From Pseudolabrys sp. (GTDB taxonomy: Bacteria > Pseudomonadota > Alphaproteobacteria > Rhizobiales > Xanthobacteraceae), in NCBI GenBank assembly GCA_017849615.1, contig JAFIGS010000010.1, forward strand, positions 62,001-126,000: a DNA stretch of 64,000 nucleotides, written 5' to 3'. This document shows positions 43,024-53,243 of this stretch, in pieces. The notes beneath the pieces were generated by a model that was given only the letters and a program-made list of their open reading frames with translations, did not search any database and had not been told where the DNA came from. Every line of letters starts with the position of its first letter. The first letter of the stretch is position 1. The translations under genes were made by a program, and so were the position numbers.

Positions 43024-43057
43024 AAAAAAGCCGACACACTTGGCGTGTGCCGGCTTT
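43024..43057 (-). terminator. Rho-independent terminator of the aminotransferase gene
   Basis: On the minus strand, AAAGCCGGCACAC, loop, GTGTGTCGGCTTT (one mismatch) is followed by TTTT. It begins about 40 bases after the aminotransferase stop at 43099. Confidence 0.88.
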
Positions 43058-43098
43058 ACCTTTTGACGTAGCGCGCGTCGCCGCGCGGCGAAACGACG

Positions 43099-44430
<1,332 letters not shown>

Positions 44431-44457
44431 TTAAGCCCGCTTTGGTAGACCGGCCTC

Positions 44458-45729
44458 ATGGCCAGCCTGATCGACAACCTGCGCGACGGCGCCCAAAATC
44501 TGCGCGACGGTGCCTGGGTGACCCGGGAGCGCGCCCGGCTGGTGGGCCTGGCCGTGCTGGCGGCCTCCCTGTTCGGCCTGGCCTATATCCTGGCCACCGC
44601 CAGCGGCCTGAACGACTATTCCGGCCGGCCGATCGGCTCGGATTTCTCCAATATCTACGCCGCCGGGACCTATGTACTGGACGGCGAGCCCGCCAAGCCC
44701 TTCGACCCGGCGGCCCAGCACGCCCGCGAACAGGCGATCTTCGGCGCGGCCACGCCGTTCTATGGCTGGCATTATCCGCCGTTCTTCCTCGGGCTCGCCG
44801 CGCTGCTGGCCACCATGCCGTATCTCCTTGCCCTGGCCGCCTGGCAGGGCGCGACGCTGGTTCTGTATCTGCTGGCGATCCGGGCGGTTATTGGCCCTCT
44901 ACCGGAAGAGAAAGGCGACGCCGCAGGCCCGGAGAGGCTCTGGATCCTCCTCGCCCTCGCCTACCCGGCGGTGTTCATCAATCTCGGCCACGGCCACAAC
45001 GGCTTCCTCACCGCCGCGCTGTTCGCCTTCGCGCTATTGGCGCTGGACAGCCGGCCGATCCTGTCGGGCGTCCTGATCGGCTGCCTCGCCTACAAGCCGC
45101 AATTCGGCCTGCTCATCCCGCTTGTCCTTGTCGCGACCGGACGCTGGCGCGTTTTCATCGCGGCCGGCGTCACGGTGATTTTGATGAGCGTCGCCGTGAC
45201 CGCCGCTTTCGGCACCGATGTCTGGCGCGCCTTCCTGGCCAGCGGCGAATTCACGCGCACGGTCGTGCTCGAACAAGGGGGCACCGGCTGGCACAAGATC
45301 CAGAGCACGTTTTCCTGGGCGCGGATGTGGGACGCCGGCCTGCCGCTGGCCTACGCCGTACAGGCCGCGACGACGCTGGGCGTTGCCGCCGCGCTCGTCG
45401 TCATCTGGCGCGGCCGCGCCAGCTTTGCCGTGAAAGCCGCCGCGCTTCTCATCGGCTCCATTCTGGCGACGCCTTACAGCCTCGATTATGACCTGATGCT
45501 GATCGCGCCGGCGATCGCCTTCCTTGCCGCCGACGCCTTCGCGCGCGGACCGGCACCCTGGCAGACAACGATCCTCGCCGCGCTCTGGCTGGTGCCGCTG
45601 ATCGCCCGCTCTTTCGCGCAATTCACGTCCATCCCGCTGGGTGCGCCTGTCATGCTGGTGTCATTCATCTGGCTGGCACATCGCGCCGTCCGTAGCGAAA
45701 CGCCGGGCGACGAAACGCAAGCGGCATAA
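44458..45729 (+). CDS. GT87-family membrane mannosyltransferase-like protein (DUF2029)
   Basis: 423 residues, about ten membrane helices. The periplasmic loop with DFSNIYAAGTYVLDGEPAKPFD and the WHYPPFFLG motif are typical of GT87 polyprenyl-phosphate-dependent glycosyltransferases; the aspartate in the first loop (D-F-S) is the likely catalytic base. The substrate is unknown in this lineage; relatives build envelope glycans. It stands on its own. Confidence 0.82.
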   Translation: MASLIDNLRDGAQNLRDGAWVTRERARLVGLAVLAASLFGLAYILATASGLNDYSGRPIGSDFSNIYAAGTYVLDGEPAKPFDPAAQHAREQAIFGAATPFYGWHYPPFFLGLAALLATMPYLLALAAWQGATLVLYLLAIRAVIGPLPEEKGDAAGPERLWILLALAYPAVFINLGHGHNGFLTAALFAFALLALDSRPILSGVLIGCLAYKPQFGLLIPLVLVATGRWRVFIAAGVTVILMSVAVTAAFGTDVWRAFLASGEFTRTVVLEQGGTGWHKIQSTFSWARMWDAGLPLAYAVQAATTLGVAAALVVIWRGRASFAVKAAALLIGSILATPYSLDYDLMLIAPAIAFLAADAFARGPAPWQTTILAALWLVPLIARSFAQFTSIPLGAPVMLVSFIWLAHRAVRSETPGDETQAA

Positions 45730-45908
45730 ATATTCCGCATCGACGATAGCGGCTGGAATGGTTCTCAAGTCCGCAGCGTAAAAAGAGCGCAAACATTGCG
45801 CACCCGCGTGATACCATGGCCACGCAATTGCCCGAGTCTGACGTTCAAAACCACTTCCCGCCGGACCCTTCGCGTCGGCACCGTTAAAGGCCTGCTTCGG
45901 AGGCACTC

Positions 45909-46538
45909 ATGTACACGCTCTATTCGATGCAGAGTTCGGGCAACAGCTACAAGGTCCGCCTCGCGCTCGCCAAACTGGCGATCCCGCACAAACTGGTCGA
46001 GATCGACATTCTGCAGGGCGAAAGCCGCACGCCCGAATTCCTCGCCATGAATCCCAATGGCCGCGTGCCGCTGCTCGAAGTCGCCCCCGACCGCTATCTG
46101 GCCGAGTCCAACGCCATCCTGTGGTACGTGGCGCGCGGCACCGAGCTCGCGCCGGAAGATCCGATCGAGCGGGCCGAAGCCCTGCAATGGATGTTCTTCG
46201 AGCAGAACAGCATCGAACCCAACATGGGCGCCGCCTATTTCTGGCTGTGGCTGGTCAAGGGCGGCCGCGATCTGCAGGCGCATTCGCTCGACGACTGGAT
46301 GGAGAACGGCAACCGCGCGCTGCGCGTCATGGAGCGGCATCTCGAGAAGCATCGCTTCTTCGTTGCCGATCGCTTCACCATCGCCGATATCGCGCTGTAC
46401 GGCTACACGCATGTCGCGCATCTGTGCGACTTCGACCTGACGCCGTTCCCCGCGGTCAAGGCATGGCTCGCGCGTGTCGCGGAAGAACCCGGTTATGTGC
46501 CGATGGACTGGCAGCCCGAGACGATGGCCGCTGAATAA
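45909..46538 (+). CDS. Glutathione S-transferase family protein
   Basis: 209 residues. The thioredoxin-like N-terminal domain (MYTLYSMQSSGNSYKVRLALAKL) has Ser9/Ser10 near the expected glutathione site, NPNGRVPLLE with cis-proline and the ESNAI motif that binds gamma-glutamyl. The helical C-terminal domain has FTIADIALYGY, the N-capping box. GGAGG lies 6 bases before the ATG. Substrate unknown; detoxification or ring opening possible. Confidence 0.9.
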   Translation: MYTLYSMQSSGNSYKVRLALAKLAIPHKLVEIDILQGESRTPEFLAMNPNGRVPLLEVAPDRYLAESNAILWYVARGTELAPEDPIERAEALQWMFFEQNSIEPNMGAAYFWLWLVKGGRDLQAHSLDDWMENGNRALRVMERHLEKHRFFVADRFTIADIALYGYTHVAHLCDFDLTPFPAVKAWLARVAEEPGYVPMDWQPETMAAE

Positions 46539-46599
46539 AGGCGCGGTCCGATCCACGGCCGACTTTCAAGTCATTCCCGTTTCAAAAAAATCTTGCGTC

Positions 46600-46640
46600 A
46601 AAAAAGCATCGGCCGCCCGGAGGCCATAGCCTCCGGACGG
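46600..46640 (-). terminator. Rho-independent terminator of the small exported gene
   Basis: On the minus strand, CCGTCCGGAGGC, TATG, GCCTCCGGGCGG forms a hairpin (46613-46640), then TTTTTTG at 46600-46605. It starts 20 bases after the stop at 46661. Confidence 0.82.
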
Positions 46641-46660
46641 ACCGATAGAACAGCCGTCGA

Positions 46661-46918
46661 TCAGCGCGACGAGACGGTGTCGATGTCAACGCGATTGAAT
46701 TCGCGGTGCCCGGCGCTGTCGTAGGTCGTGTTGTACTGCGCCGGCGCGTAGGCATAGGCATCGGCACCGCGCGCATGCCAGGCCTGCGTCTGTTGCGCGT
46801 ACACGGCCTGATTGACGTCCTGGTGCTGCACTTCGGACGCGTCGCTGGCGAAAGCCGAGGTGGCAAAGCCAAACGCGAGCAGCGAAGCGACGGCGATCTT
46901 CGTGGTGGTCTTGGTCAT
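46661..46918 (-). CDS. Small exported protein
   Basis: 85 residues from the ATG at 46918, which has AAGGAG 9 bases upstream (the next ATG upstream at 46939 lacks one). A signal peptide ends near AFA-SDASEVQH. The mature 61 residues are rich in Gln, Ala, Tyr and Asp (YAQQTQAWHARGADAYAYAPAQY). No known domain, but similar short DUF4148-like periplasmic proteins exist. A strong terminator follows. Confidence 0.72.
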   Translation of the reverse strand: MTKTTTKIAVASLLAFGFATSAFASDASEVQHQDVNQAVYAQQTQAWHARGADAYAYAPAQYNTTYDSAGHREFNRVDIDTVSSR

Positions 46919-47454
46919 TGTCGTGAACTCCTTCTTCATTCGACAACGGTGATCTAGATCGCCATCGGCGCACGCCAAGTAGTTACACGGAGGATATCAT
47001 CCGTTGTGATGACGCACCCTGATGCGATCACACAAGCGTGACGACGGCTGTGTCGGCGCGATTCCGCCGCACCATGGCATTGGCAAGAAGTCGATCGAAC
47101 AATACGGCGTTGAACGAGCGTATGTTTGCGCACATGGAACACGGAGCATCGCCCTGCGATCTCTCCGAAGCGATGAGGCCTAGGCGCCCGCGCATGCCCC
47201 TGACAAAGCATCACGGCTCTCATCGCGTATGCCAGCCATGCGCGGGCGGCAGATACATGGACCGGTTCATTGAGCCATGGCGCCCTATGAGATAGCGGAA
47301 CCTGCGGCGTTAACCGGGAATTAACCGCATTCGCCACGAAACCGCCCGGGTTCCCGAACCGCTTTGCCACAATCGTGTCGAACCCATGCCGGGTTCCCGC
47401 GTTATAAACATGCTCACTCGATATTCGAATGAGGATTGATCTGACGGCTGTGTC
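46919..47454. other. 536-base non-coding stretch with inverted repeats and a CtrA box
   Basis: No gene with a good start is seen; open frames here overlap one another and lack ribosome sites. It holds the probable divergent promoters for the flanking small genes, a near-palindrome CGGAGGATATCATCCG at about 46988-47003, TGTGAT (47005) mirrored by ATCACA (47029), and a CtrA box at 47310-47325. Confidence 0.45.
47310..47325 (+). promoter_or_regulatory. CtrA box upstream of a small membrane gene
   Basis: TTAA (47310-47313), seven bases, TTAAC (47321-47325): full match to TTAA-N7-TTAAC, 130 bases before the ATG at 47455. Confidence 0.5.
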
Positions 47455-47745
47455 ATGCGCAAGCGCAGTAAAATCACTGGTTTTCGGAGTCCGGCAACCC
47501 CCGACTCACCCGGCGTACAGTCGCGTCGCGTGGTCCTGGCGGAGCTGGCGACTATCGCCGGCCTGACCATCGCCACCCTGATTGCCGCCACGGCGGTATC
47601 GGCCGGCATCGCTCGCGCCAGCGCGCTGGATGGCGTCATCGACAATGACGGCGGCTTGTTCGTCATCGCCCTGGTGCTCGGCCTCGTCTTCGCCGCCATC
47701 GGCGGCCTGTCGCTGCTGCCCGGCGAACGCAGCCCGCGCCACTGA
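47455..47745 (+). CDS. Small two-helix membrane protein
   Basis: 96 residues. A basic N-terminus (MRKRSKITGF...QSRR) is followed by two membrane helices (LATIAGLTIATLIAATAVSAGIA and GLFVIALVLGLVFAAIGGLSLL) with a short DNDGG turn between them. No ribosome site is evident. It has a CtrA box upstream. No family recognised. Confidence 0.55.
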   Translation: MRKRSKITGFRSPATPDSPGVQSRRVVLAELATIAGLTIATLIAATAVSAGIARASALDGVIDNDGGLFVIALVLGLVFAAIGGLSLLPGERSPRH

Positions 47746-47842
47746 GGGAACCCAACCCGTAACAGCGACCTCTCGGCAACGTGATGGCGGCGCGTCACGA
47801 TGGCGATGGGTTCGGGCGCGTATTGCCGTTTATGCTTCACGC

Positions 47843-48994
47843 ATGACCGCACCAGCATCCAGACTCTTCAGCTTCTCGCTCGCTTTTGTCCTCGCCGCCG
47901 CGCCGGTCGCCGCTGGCGCGCAGACCTACACGTCCTCGGCCGGGCCGCTTGCGGTCGAGACCGTGGCCAAAGGGCTTGAGCATCCGTGGGCGCTGGCCTT
48001 TCTGCCCGACGGCCGCATGCTGGTGACAGAACGGCCGGGCCGCCTGCGCATCGTCACAGCCAATGGCGAGCTGTCGAAGCCGGTCGCGGGCGTGCCCAAG
48101 GTGCTGGCGCAGAGTCAGGGCGGCTTGCTGGACGTCATCCTCGACCGCGACTACGCCAACAACCGCACCATCTATTTCTCCTACGCCGAGCCTTTCGACG
48201 GCGGCGCGCGCACCGCGCTCGCCCGCGCCGTGCTCGATGCCGGCGAGGCCCCGGCCTTGCGCGACGTCAAGGTGATCTTCCAGCAGGCGGGTCCCGCCTC
48301 GCGCGGCCAGCATTACGGCGGCCGCATCGCGCAAGCGCGTGACGGCAATCTTTTCGTCACGACCGGCGATCACTTCAGCGGCCGCGACATGGCGCAAACG
48401 CTCGACAACGATCTCGGCAAGATCGTGCGCATCACGCCGAACGGCGAGGCGCCGAAGGACAACCCCTTCGTCGGCCGCAACGGCGCCCGCGCCATCGTCT
48501 GGTCCTACGGCCACCGCAACCCGCAGGGCCTGACCATTAATCCCGCCGACGGCTCGCTATGGGAACAGGAGCACGGCGCGCGCGGCGGCGACGAGATCAA
48601 CATCATCCAGCCCGGCAAGAACTACGGCTGGCCAGTGGTGTCCTACGGCGTCAATTACGACGGCTCGCCGGTCGGCACCGGCAAGCAGAAGGCCGACGGC
48701 ATGGAGGATCCGGTGTGGCACTGGACGCCCTCGATCGCGCCGTCCGGCCTCACCTTCTATACCGGCGATCTGTTTCCGCAGTGGAAAGGCAGCCTGTTCA
48801 GCGGCGCGCTGCGCGGCCAGCTTTTGTCGCGGCTCGAGATCAAGGACGGCAAGCCGGTCAAGGAAGAGCGGCTTCTCGCCAACCTCAACGAGCGCATCCG
48901 CGACGTGCGCCAGGGCCCCGACGGCGCGCTCTATCTGCTCACCGATGCCGACAATGGCCGCATCCTGCGCGTGACGCCGGGGAAATCAAGGTGA
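47843..48994 (+). CDS. Soluble PQQ-type aldose sugar dehydrogenase homologue
   Basis: 383 residues from the ATG at 47843 (the open frame extends 87 codons further without support). A signal peptide ends near AGA-QTYTSSAG. The six-bladed beta-propeller of the YliI / PQQ glucose dehydrogenase family shows HPWALAFLPDGRMLVTERPGRLRIV, YGHRNPQGLTINPADGSLWEQEHGARGGDEINII and the final GPDGALYLLTDADNGRILRV. It would oxidise an aldose in the periplasm if PQQ is available. A dispersed palindrome follows the stop. Confidence 0.9.
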   Translation: MTAPASRLFSFSLAFVLAAAPVAAGAQTYTSSAGPLAVETVAKGLEHPWALAFLPDGRMLVTERPGRLRIVTANGELSKPVAGVPKVLAQSQGGLLDVILDRDYANNRTIYFSYAEPFDGGARTALARAVLDAGEAPALRDVKVIFQQAGPASRGQHYGGRIAQARDGNLFVTTGDHFSGRDMAQTLDNDLGKIVRITPNGEAPKDNPFVGRNGARAIVWSYGHRNPQGLTINPADGSLWEQEHGARGGDEINIIQPGKNYGWPVVSYGVNYDGSPVGTGKQKADGMEDPVWHWTPSIAPSGLTFYTGDLFPQWKGSLFSGALRGQLLSRLEIKDGKPVKEERLLANLNERIRDVRQGPDGALYLLTDADNGRILRVTPGKSR

Positions 48995-48995
48995 T

Positions 48996-49056
48996 GTCAT
49001 TCCGGAACGGCCGCAAAAGCGCGTTTACGCGCGTCTTCGACGCGCCCCGGAATGAC
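48996..49056. repeat. Dispersed palindrome (GTCATTCCGG family), short form
   Basis: GTCATTCCGG at 48996-49005 mirrored by CCGGAATGAC at 49047-49056, with an inner GCGCG hairpin. It lies between the convergent dehydrogenase and DUF486 genes and is a short form of the element at 35209-35308. Confidence 0.65.
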
Positions 49057-49062
49057 GGGATT

Positions 49063-49413
49063 TCAGAACTTGTGAAAGATGAAATAGGCGCCGACCGCGA
49101 TGAAAGCGAAGCCGACGCCCTGATTCCAGGTGAAGGATTCTTTCAGGTACAGCACCGAGAAGGCGGCGAAGATCACCAGCGTGACGACTTCCTGGATGGT
49201 CTTGAGCTGCGCCGCCGAATAGACCTCGCTGCCGATCCGGTTGGCCGGCACGGCAAGACAATACTCGACCAGCGCCAGGCCCCAGCTGATCAGGATCACA
49301 TGCAGGATCGGCACTTCCTTGAAGCGCAGATGCCAGTACCAGGCGGTGGTCATGAAGATGTTGGAGCCGATCAACAGCGCGATCGGCGTGAGATAGGATG
49401 ACAAAACGGGCAT
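49063..49413 (-). CDS. DUF486 (DMT-like) small membrane protein
   Basis: 116 residues from the ATG at 49413, matching the normal length of DUF486; the frame opens further upstream without support. Four helices (LTPIALLIGSNIFMTTAWYWHL, ILHVILISWGLALVEYCLAVPANRIG, TIQEVVTLVIFAAFSVLYLKE, GVGFAFIAVGAYFIFHKF) give half of a drug/metabolite transporter fold. Function unknown. Confidence 0.85.
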   Translation of the reverse strand: MPVLSSYLTPIALLIGSNIFMTTAWYWHLRFKEVPILHVILISWGLALVEYCLAVPANRIGSEVYSAAQLKTIQEVVTLVIFAAFSVLYLKESFTWNQGVGFAFIAVGAYFIFHKF

Positions 49414-49552
49414 GCCGCACTCGGGCTGATGGAAGGATACGCGATTGTCGCGACCGGCGCGCCCAATGCAACGGCCGCTCGCGCAAACGTGCGCGGTTGT
49501 GTTAGGTTTCACGTGTAATCGGAATTTTATCTCTTACGTGAAGGCCCGCGAC

Positions 49553-50299
49553 ATGCCGCGTCATCGCCGTCTGCCGATTGTCGCTGCCCTTGTCTCCGCC
49601 CTTGCCGGGATCGCGCCCGCCGCCGCGCAACAACCGCCGGCGCCGGGCAAGGCCTATCGGCCGGTGCCGATCCAGCAGCCCGCTGAAATCAAGGATGCCG
49701 ATCTGACGGCGCTGCGTGCCAAGGTTGCCGAAGCGGCGCGCAATCGCGACCGCGCAGGGCTGGCCAAGGTCGTCGCCGCCAAAGGCTTCTTCTGGGAGCG
49801 AGACGGCGCCGACCGGGCCCAGGGCCGGCCCGGCATCGACGTGCTCGCCGCCGCCCTTGGACTCGCCAGCAAGAACGGCGTGGGCTGGGACATGCTCGCC
49901 GGACTGGCCGACGATCCGAGCGCCGCGCCGGTACAAAGTCGCAAGAACGCCATCTGCGGCCCCGCCGAGCCGCGCTTCGATGGCAAGGCTTTCGCCGCCC
50001 TGCTCAAGGATACGCAGACCGACGCCGCCGCCTGGGGCTATCCCTACGCAGCGGGCGCCGATGTTCGCGCCATGCCGCAGAACGGCGCGCCGGTGGTCGA
50101 CAAGCTCGGCCTCACTTTCGTCCGCGTGATGCCCGAAGGCTCGGTCAACCCCAATTACATGCGGGTGATGACGCCCGCCGGCAAAGTCGGCTTCGTCACC
50201 ATCGATGCGCTGGCGCCGGTCGGCAGCGATCAGCTCTGCTACGTCAAGGAAGATGGCGCCTGGAAGATCGGCGGCTATATCGGCGCCGGCGAGCCGTGA
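49553..50299 (+). CDS. Exported protein with SH3-like C-terminal domain
   Basis: 248 residues from the ATG at 49553 (AAGG 9 bases upstream). A signal peptide ends near AAA-QQPPAPGK. Residues about 30-110 are a helical module (LTALRAKVAEAARNRDRAGLAKVVAAKGFFWERDGADRAQGRPGIDVLAAALGL), and the end (DVRAMPQNGAPVVDKLGLTFVRVMPEG...KVGFVTIDALAP...DGAWKIGGYIG) looks like a bacterial SH3 domain, which binds peptidoglycan or peptides. The CWC gene starts in the stop codon, so they may be coupled. Confidence 0.75.
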   Translation: MPRHRRLPIVAALVSALAGIAPAAAQQPPAPGKAYRPVPIQQPAEIKDADLTALRAKVAEAARNRDRAGLAKVVAAKGFFWERDGADRAQGRPGIDVLAAALGLASKNGVGWDMLAGLADDPSAAPVQSRKNAICGPAEPRFDGKAFAALLKDTQTDAAAWGYPYAAGADVRAMPQNGAPVVDKLGLTFVRVMPEGSVNPNYMRVMTPAGKVGFVTIDALAPVGSDQLCYVKEDGAWKIGGYIGAGEP

Positions 50300-50499
50300 T
50301 GGCGAATGCGCAACAGAAATCACCGCGCGCAATGATCTGCGCCGCATGCGGCGCGGCCTTCTCCTGCAGCGGCGATGTTTCCTGCTGGTGTGCGGCGGAA
50401 GCGTTTCGTCTGCCGATGCCGGCGCCGGACAGCAGCGCCGACTGCCTCTGCCCGTCCTGCCTGCGCGCCCGGGCGGACGCTGTCCGCGCTGAAACCTAG
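50299..50499 (+). CDS. Cysteine-rich CWC-type small protein
   Basis: 66 residues from the ATG at 50299, whose A is the last base of the previous stop (TGATG). Cys pattern CAACG, FSCSG, SCWCA and CLCPSC matches the cysteine-rich CWC family, believed to bind zinc or iron. Cytoplasmic. Coupled to the upstream SH3-like exported protein, though a shared function is not clear. Confidence 0.78.
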   Translation: MANAQQKSPRAMICAACGAAFSCSGDVSCWCAAEAFRLPMPAPDSSADCLCPSCLRARADAVRAET

Positions 50500-50544
50500 C
50501 GCCTGTCATCGCGGTGTCACATGGCGGGCGGCTCTTAGCGGGCC

Positions 50545-51543
50545 ATGCACTCCGATCTCGCCACCGTTCACCCCGCCACCGGCATCGTCTGGGCCTACCG
50601 CTTTCTGGCGGACGGCAGCGCCGAGCGCATCGACAACGACAAGGTCGATGACGCCTTGAGCGAGCATCGCGGCGGCTGGGTCTGGGTGCATCTGGCATTG
50701 GCCGACAACCGCTGCCGTAGCTGGATCGCCAACTACGCGCCGCTCTCCGACATGGCGCGCGAGGTGCTGGCCGGGCCGGACAAGCATCTGCGCCTCGATA
50801 TCATCGGCGACGAGATCATGGGCGTGGTGCCCGATCTGCACCAGGGACTGGTCGAGGAAAGCGACGACATCGTGCGCCTGCGCTTTGTCATGACCGAGCG
50901 CATGATGATCACCGCGCGCCAGCAGCCGGTCTATTCGGTCGAGTACAACCGCCGCGCCATCGACAGCGGCCGGCGCTTCCCCAGCGCCGTGTCGTTTCTC
51001 GACGCCATCATCGATCAGTTCGCCGACGCCATCGCCCGCATGGCCGAGCGCTTCGGCAACGAACTCGACGCCATCGAGGACAGCGTCATGCAGGAGGAAG
51101 CCGCCGACGAACAGCGTCGTGTCGGCCGCGTGCGATTGCAGGCCGTGCGCGTGCATCGCCAGCTCGCCCAGCTCAAGGGCATGTTCGCGCGGCTTGAGCC
51201 GCGCCTGGCGCGCCACAACAAGGCCGCCGCGGAAGCGGTCGGCGCGCTGGCGCAGAAGCTCGACGCCATCGACCACGAGATCGGCTCGATCTACGAGCGC
51301 GCGCGCCTGCTGCTCGACGAGGCTTCGGCCAAGGTCAGCGCCCTCACCAACAAGCGGCTGTTCACGCTGTCGATCCTGACGGCGTGCCTGCTGCCGCCGA
51401 CTCTGGTGACGGGTTTCTTCGGCATGAACACCAAGGACCTGCCGCTGCTTAATACCGAGGGCGGCTCGTGGTATGCGCTCGTCATCGCCTTTGGCGCGGG
51501 GTCGATCACCTATTGGGCGTTGCGGCGCTTGCGCGCGTTATAG
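50545..51543 (+). CDS. CorA/ZntB family divalent-metal transporter
   Basis: 332 residues. A large cytoplasmic alpha/beta and coiled-coil part (residues 1-270, ELDAIEDSVMQEEAADEQRRVGRV, LLDEASAKVSALTNKRL) ends in two membrane helices. The pore signature GFFGMNTKDLP is present between them; the residues after GMN (T-K-D-L-P) fit ZntB-like proteins more than CorA. It would move Mg, Co or Zn as a pentamer in the inner membrane. Confidence 0.88.
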   Translation: MHSDLATVHPATGIVWAYRFLADGSAERIDNDKVDDALSEHRGGWVWVHLALADNRCRSWIANYAPLSDMAREVLAGPDKHLRLDIIGDEIMGVVPDLHQGLVEESDDIVRLRFVMTERMMITARQQPVYSVEYNRRAIDSGRRFPSAVSFLDAIIDQFADAIARMAERFGNELDAIEDSVMQEEAADEQRRVGRVRLQAVRVHRQLAQLKGMFARLEPRLARHNKAAAEAVGALAQKLDAIDHEIGSIYERARLLLDEASAKVSALTNKRLFTLSILTACLLPPTLVTGFFGMNTKDLPLLNTEGGSWYALVIAFGAGSITYWALRRLRAL

Positions 51544-51657
51544 AAAAATTTTGCTACGAGTGCAGCGCACAAACAGCCTGTGGCAAATTGACAAGTTCAT
51601 ACAACTCTACTTACGCTGCCTCCCAAGAACAAAAAACACGGTCACAGGGAGGTCTTC

Positions 51658-52632
51658 ATGAGGAAACTGGCCGCACTCGCGGCTGCCGCAATTGTTGCCA
51701 GCACGGCGGCACAGGCGCAGCAAATCGTCACAAAATATTCGGGCATTCAGCCGAACGACCATCCGGCCAGCTACAGCGAAGAATACTTCGCTCAGGAACT
51801 ACGCATTCTCACCAAGGGTGCAATCAAGGTCGAGGTCTATCACAACACCCAACTCGGCGATGCGGTCGCCAACGTTCAGAGCATCCGTAACGGCACCATC
51901 GGCTTCACCACCGTGTCGGCGTCGAACCTCAATCAGGTCGTGCCGGCGATGGACATGTATTCGCTGCCATTCCTGTTCAAGAATGCCGATCATTTCTGGT
52001 GGTTCCTGGCGCAGCCGGAAGCGGCCGCGCTTGCCAAACCGCTCGAGGAAAAAGGCATCAAGCTACTCGGCTATCTCGACTCGGGCGCGCGCAACTTCTT
52101 CACCGACAAGGAAGTTAAGACACCGGACGATCTCAAGGGCGCCAAGATCCGCGTCATGGCGTCGCCGGTGATGGTCAACACCATGAAGGCGCTGGGCGCC
52201 ACCGGCGTGCCGGTGGCGTGGTCGGAGCTCTACACCGCGCTGCAGACCGGCGTGGTCGACGGCGCCGAGAACAATCATCCCTCCGTCGTCGCCAAAAAGT
52301 TCTACGAAGTGTCGAAATACTACACGCTCGATGAACACATGCGCATTCCGGACGTCATGATCATGTCGATGAAGCTGTGGAACCAGCTCAACGACGAGCA
52401 GAAAAAGGCGGTGACCGACGCCGGCGTGCGCGCCCAAGCCTTCATGCGCGGCGCATGGTACGTCTCCGAGGTCAAGGACCTCGCCGAGCTCAAGAGCAAG
52501 TTCAAGGGCATAAACACCGTGGACAAAGCGCCTTTCGTGAAGGCGGTGTCCGGCATGGTCAATGACGAAGCCAAGCGGCTGGGCGTCGAAAAGACCGTGG
52601 CCTTCATTCTCGACAGCCAGAAGAACTTCTGA
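51658..52632 (+). CDS. dctP: TRAP transporter solute-binding protein (DctP family)
   Basis: 324 residues, normal size, with a signal peptide ending near AQA-QQIVTKYS. The DctP core (AQELRILTKGAIKVEVYHNTQLGDAVANVQSIRNGTIGFTTVSASNLNQVVPAMDMYSLPFLFKN, IRVMASPVMVNTMKALGATGVPVAWSELYTALQTGVVDGAENN) is clear, including the Arg in KIRVMASP that binds a carboxylate. GGGAGG precedes the ATG. dctQ and dctM follow. Ligand is an organic acid, identity unknown. Confidence 0.95.
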   Translation: MRKLAALAAAAIVASTAAQAQQIVTKYSGIQPNDHPASYSEEYFAQELRILTKGAIKVEVYHNTQLGDAVANVQSIRNGTIGFTTVSASNLNQVVPAMDMYSLPFLFKNADHFWWFLAQPEAAALAKPLEEKGIKLLGYLDSGARNFFTDKEVKTPDDLKGAKIRVMASPVMVNTMKALGATGVPVAWSELYTALQTGVVDGAENNHPSVVAKKFYEVSKYYTLDEHMRIPDVMIMSMKLWNQLNDEQKKAVTDAGVRAQAFMRGAWYVSEVKDLAELKSKFKGINTVDKAPFVKAVSGMVNDEAKRLGVEKTVAFILDSQKNF

Positions 52633-52700
52633 GCGCCGCGAAACGACGTTCGCATCAAAGGGCGGCGGATCACCGCCGCCCTTCTTCTTCGGGGGTAAAC

Positions 52701-53243
52701 GTGGACACGCTCTATTCCTGGTTCGACCGCTTTGTTGCGTTCGTCGCCGCGCTGGTCAGACTGGTCTGCATCGTTCTCGCAACAGCGCTGTTTCTGATTG
52801 TGATCGCCGCCATCGTGTTCCGGTACGGGTTCGGTCAGGCCGTATCCTGGACCGAGGAGGTGCCGCGCTATCTCCTGATCTGGATTTCGTTTCTCGCCGC
52901 CGCGAGTTGCGTGTTGCGCCGAGAGCATGTCGGTTTCGACGTGCTGTTCAACGCCTTGCCGAACCGCGTCCGCCGCGTGCTCGGCACGGTGCTCAGCCTC
53001 CTGGTGTTCGGTTTCGGCTGGGTCGTGTTCCGCTACGGCATCACCTTCGTGCAGGATTTCGGCTCCGACCTGATGGAAACCATCCCCTACACCAACTACT
53101 GGTACTACCCGGCGATGCCGATCTCCGGCTTCCTGATCATGCTGTTCTCCGCCAAGGTCATGATCGATGAATTGCGCAGCGAGGAAGCCGGCGCCATCGC
53201 CGGCGCCTCTGTCGAAACCGTGGGCATGGAGCAGCATCCATGA
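52701..53243 (+). CDS. dctQ: TRAP transporter small permease (DctQ family)
   Basis: 180 residues with four membrane helices, from a GTG at 52701 with GGGGG 5 bases upstream. The segment VFRYGFGQAVSWTEEVPRYLLIWISFLAAASCVLRREHVGFDVL is the DctQ signature. It pairs with DctM. Its end overlaps the dctM start by 4 bases (ATGA). Confidence 0.93.
   Translation: MDTLYSWFDRFVAFVAALVRLVCIVLATALFLIVIAAIVFRYGFGQAVSWTEEVPRYLLIWISFLAAASCVLRREHVGFDVLFNALPNRVRRVLGTVLSLLVFGFGWVVFRYGITFVQDFGSDLMETIPYTNYWYYPAMPISGFLIMLFSAKVMIDELRSEEAGAIAGASVETVGMEQHP

Noticed and set aside
47038-47295. Open frames in the 46.9-47.4 kb gap on both strands
   Set aside because: No ribosome site, overlapping one another, no recognisable family; left as non-coding.
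51588-51616. Sigma-70 promoter before dctP (TTGACA at 51588-51593)
   Set aside because: The -35 word is good but no acceptable -10 follows at normal spacing, so I did not list it.
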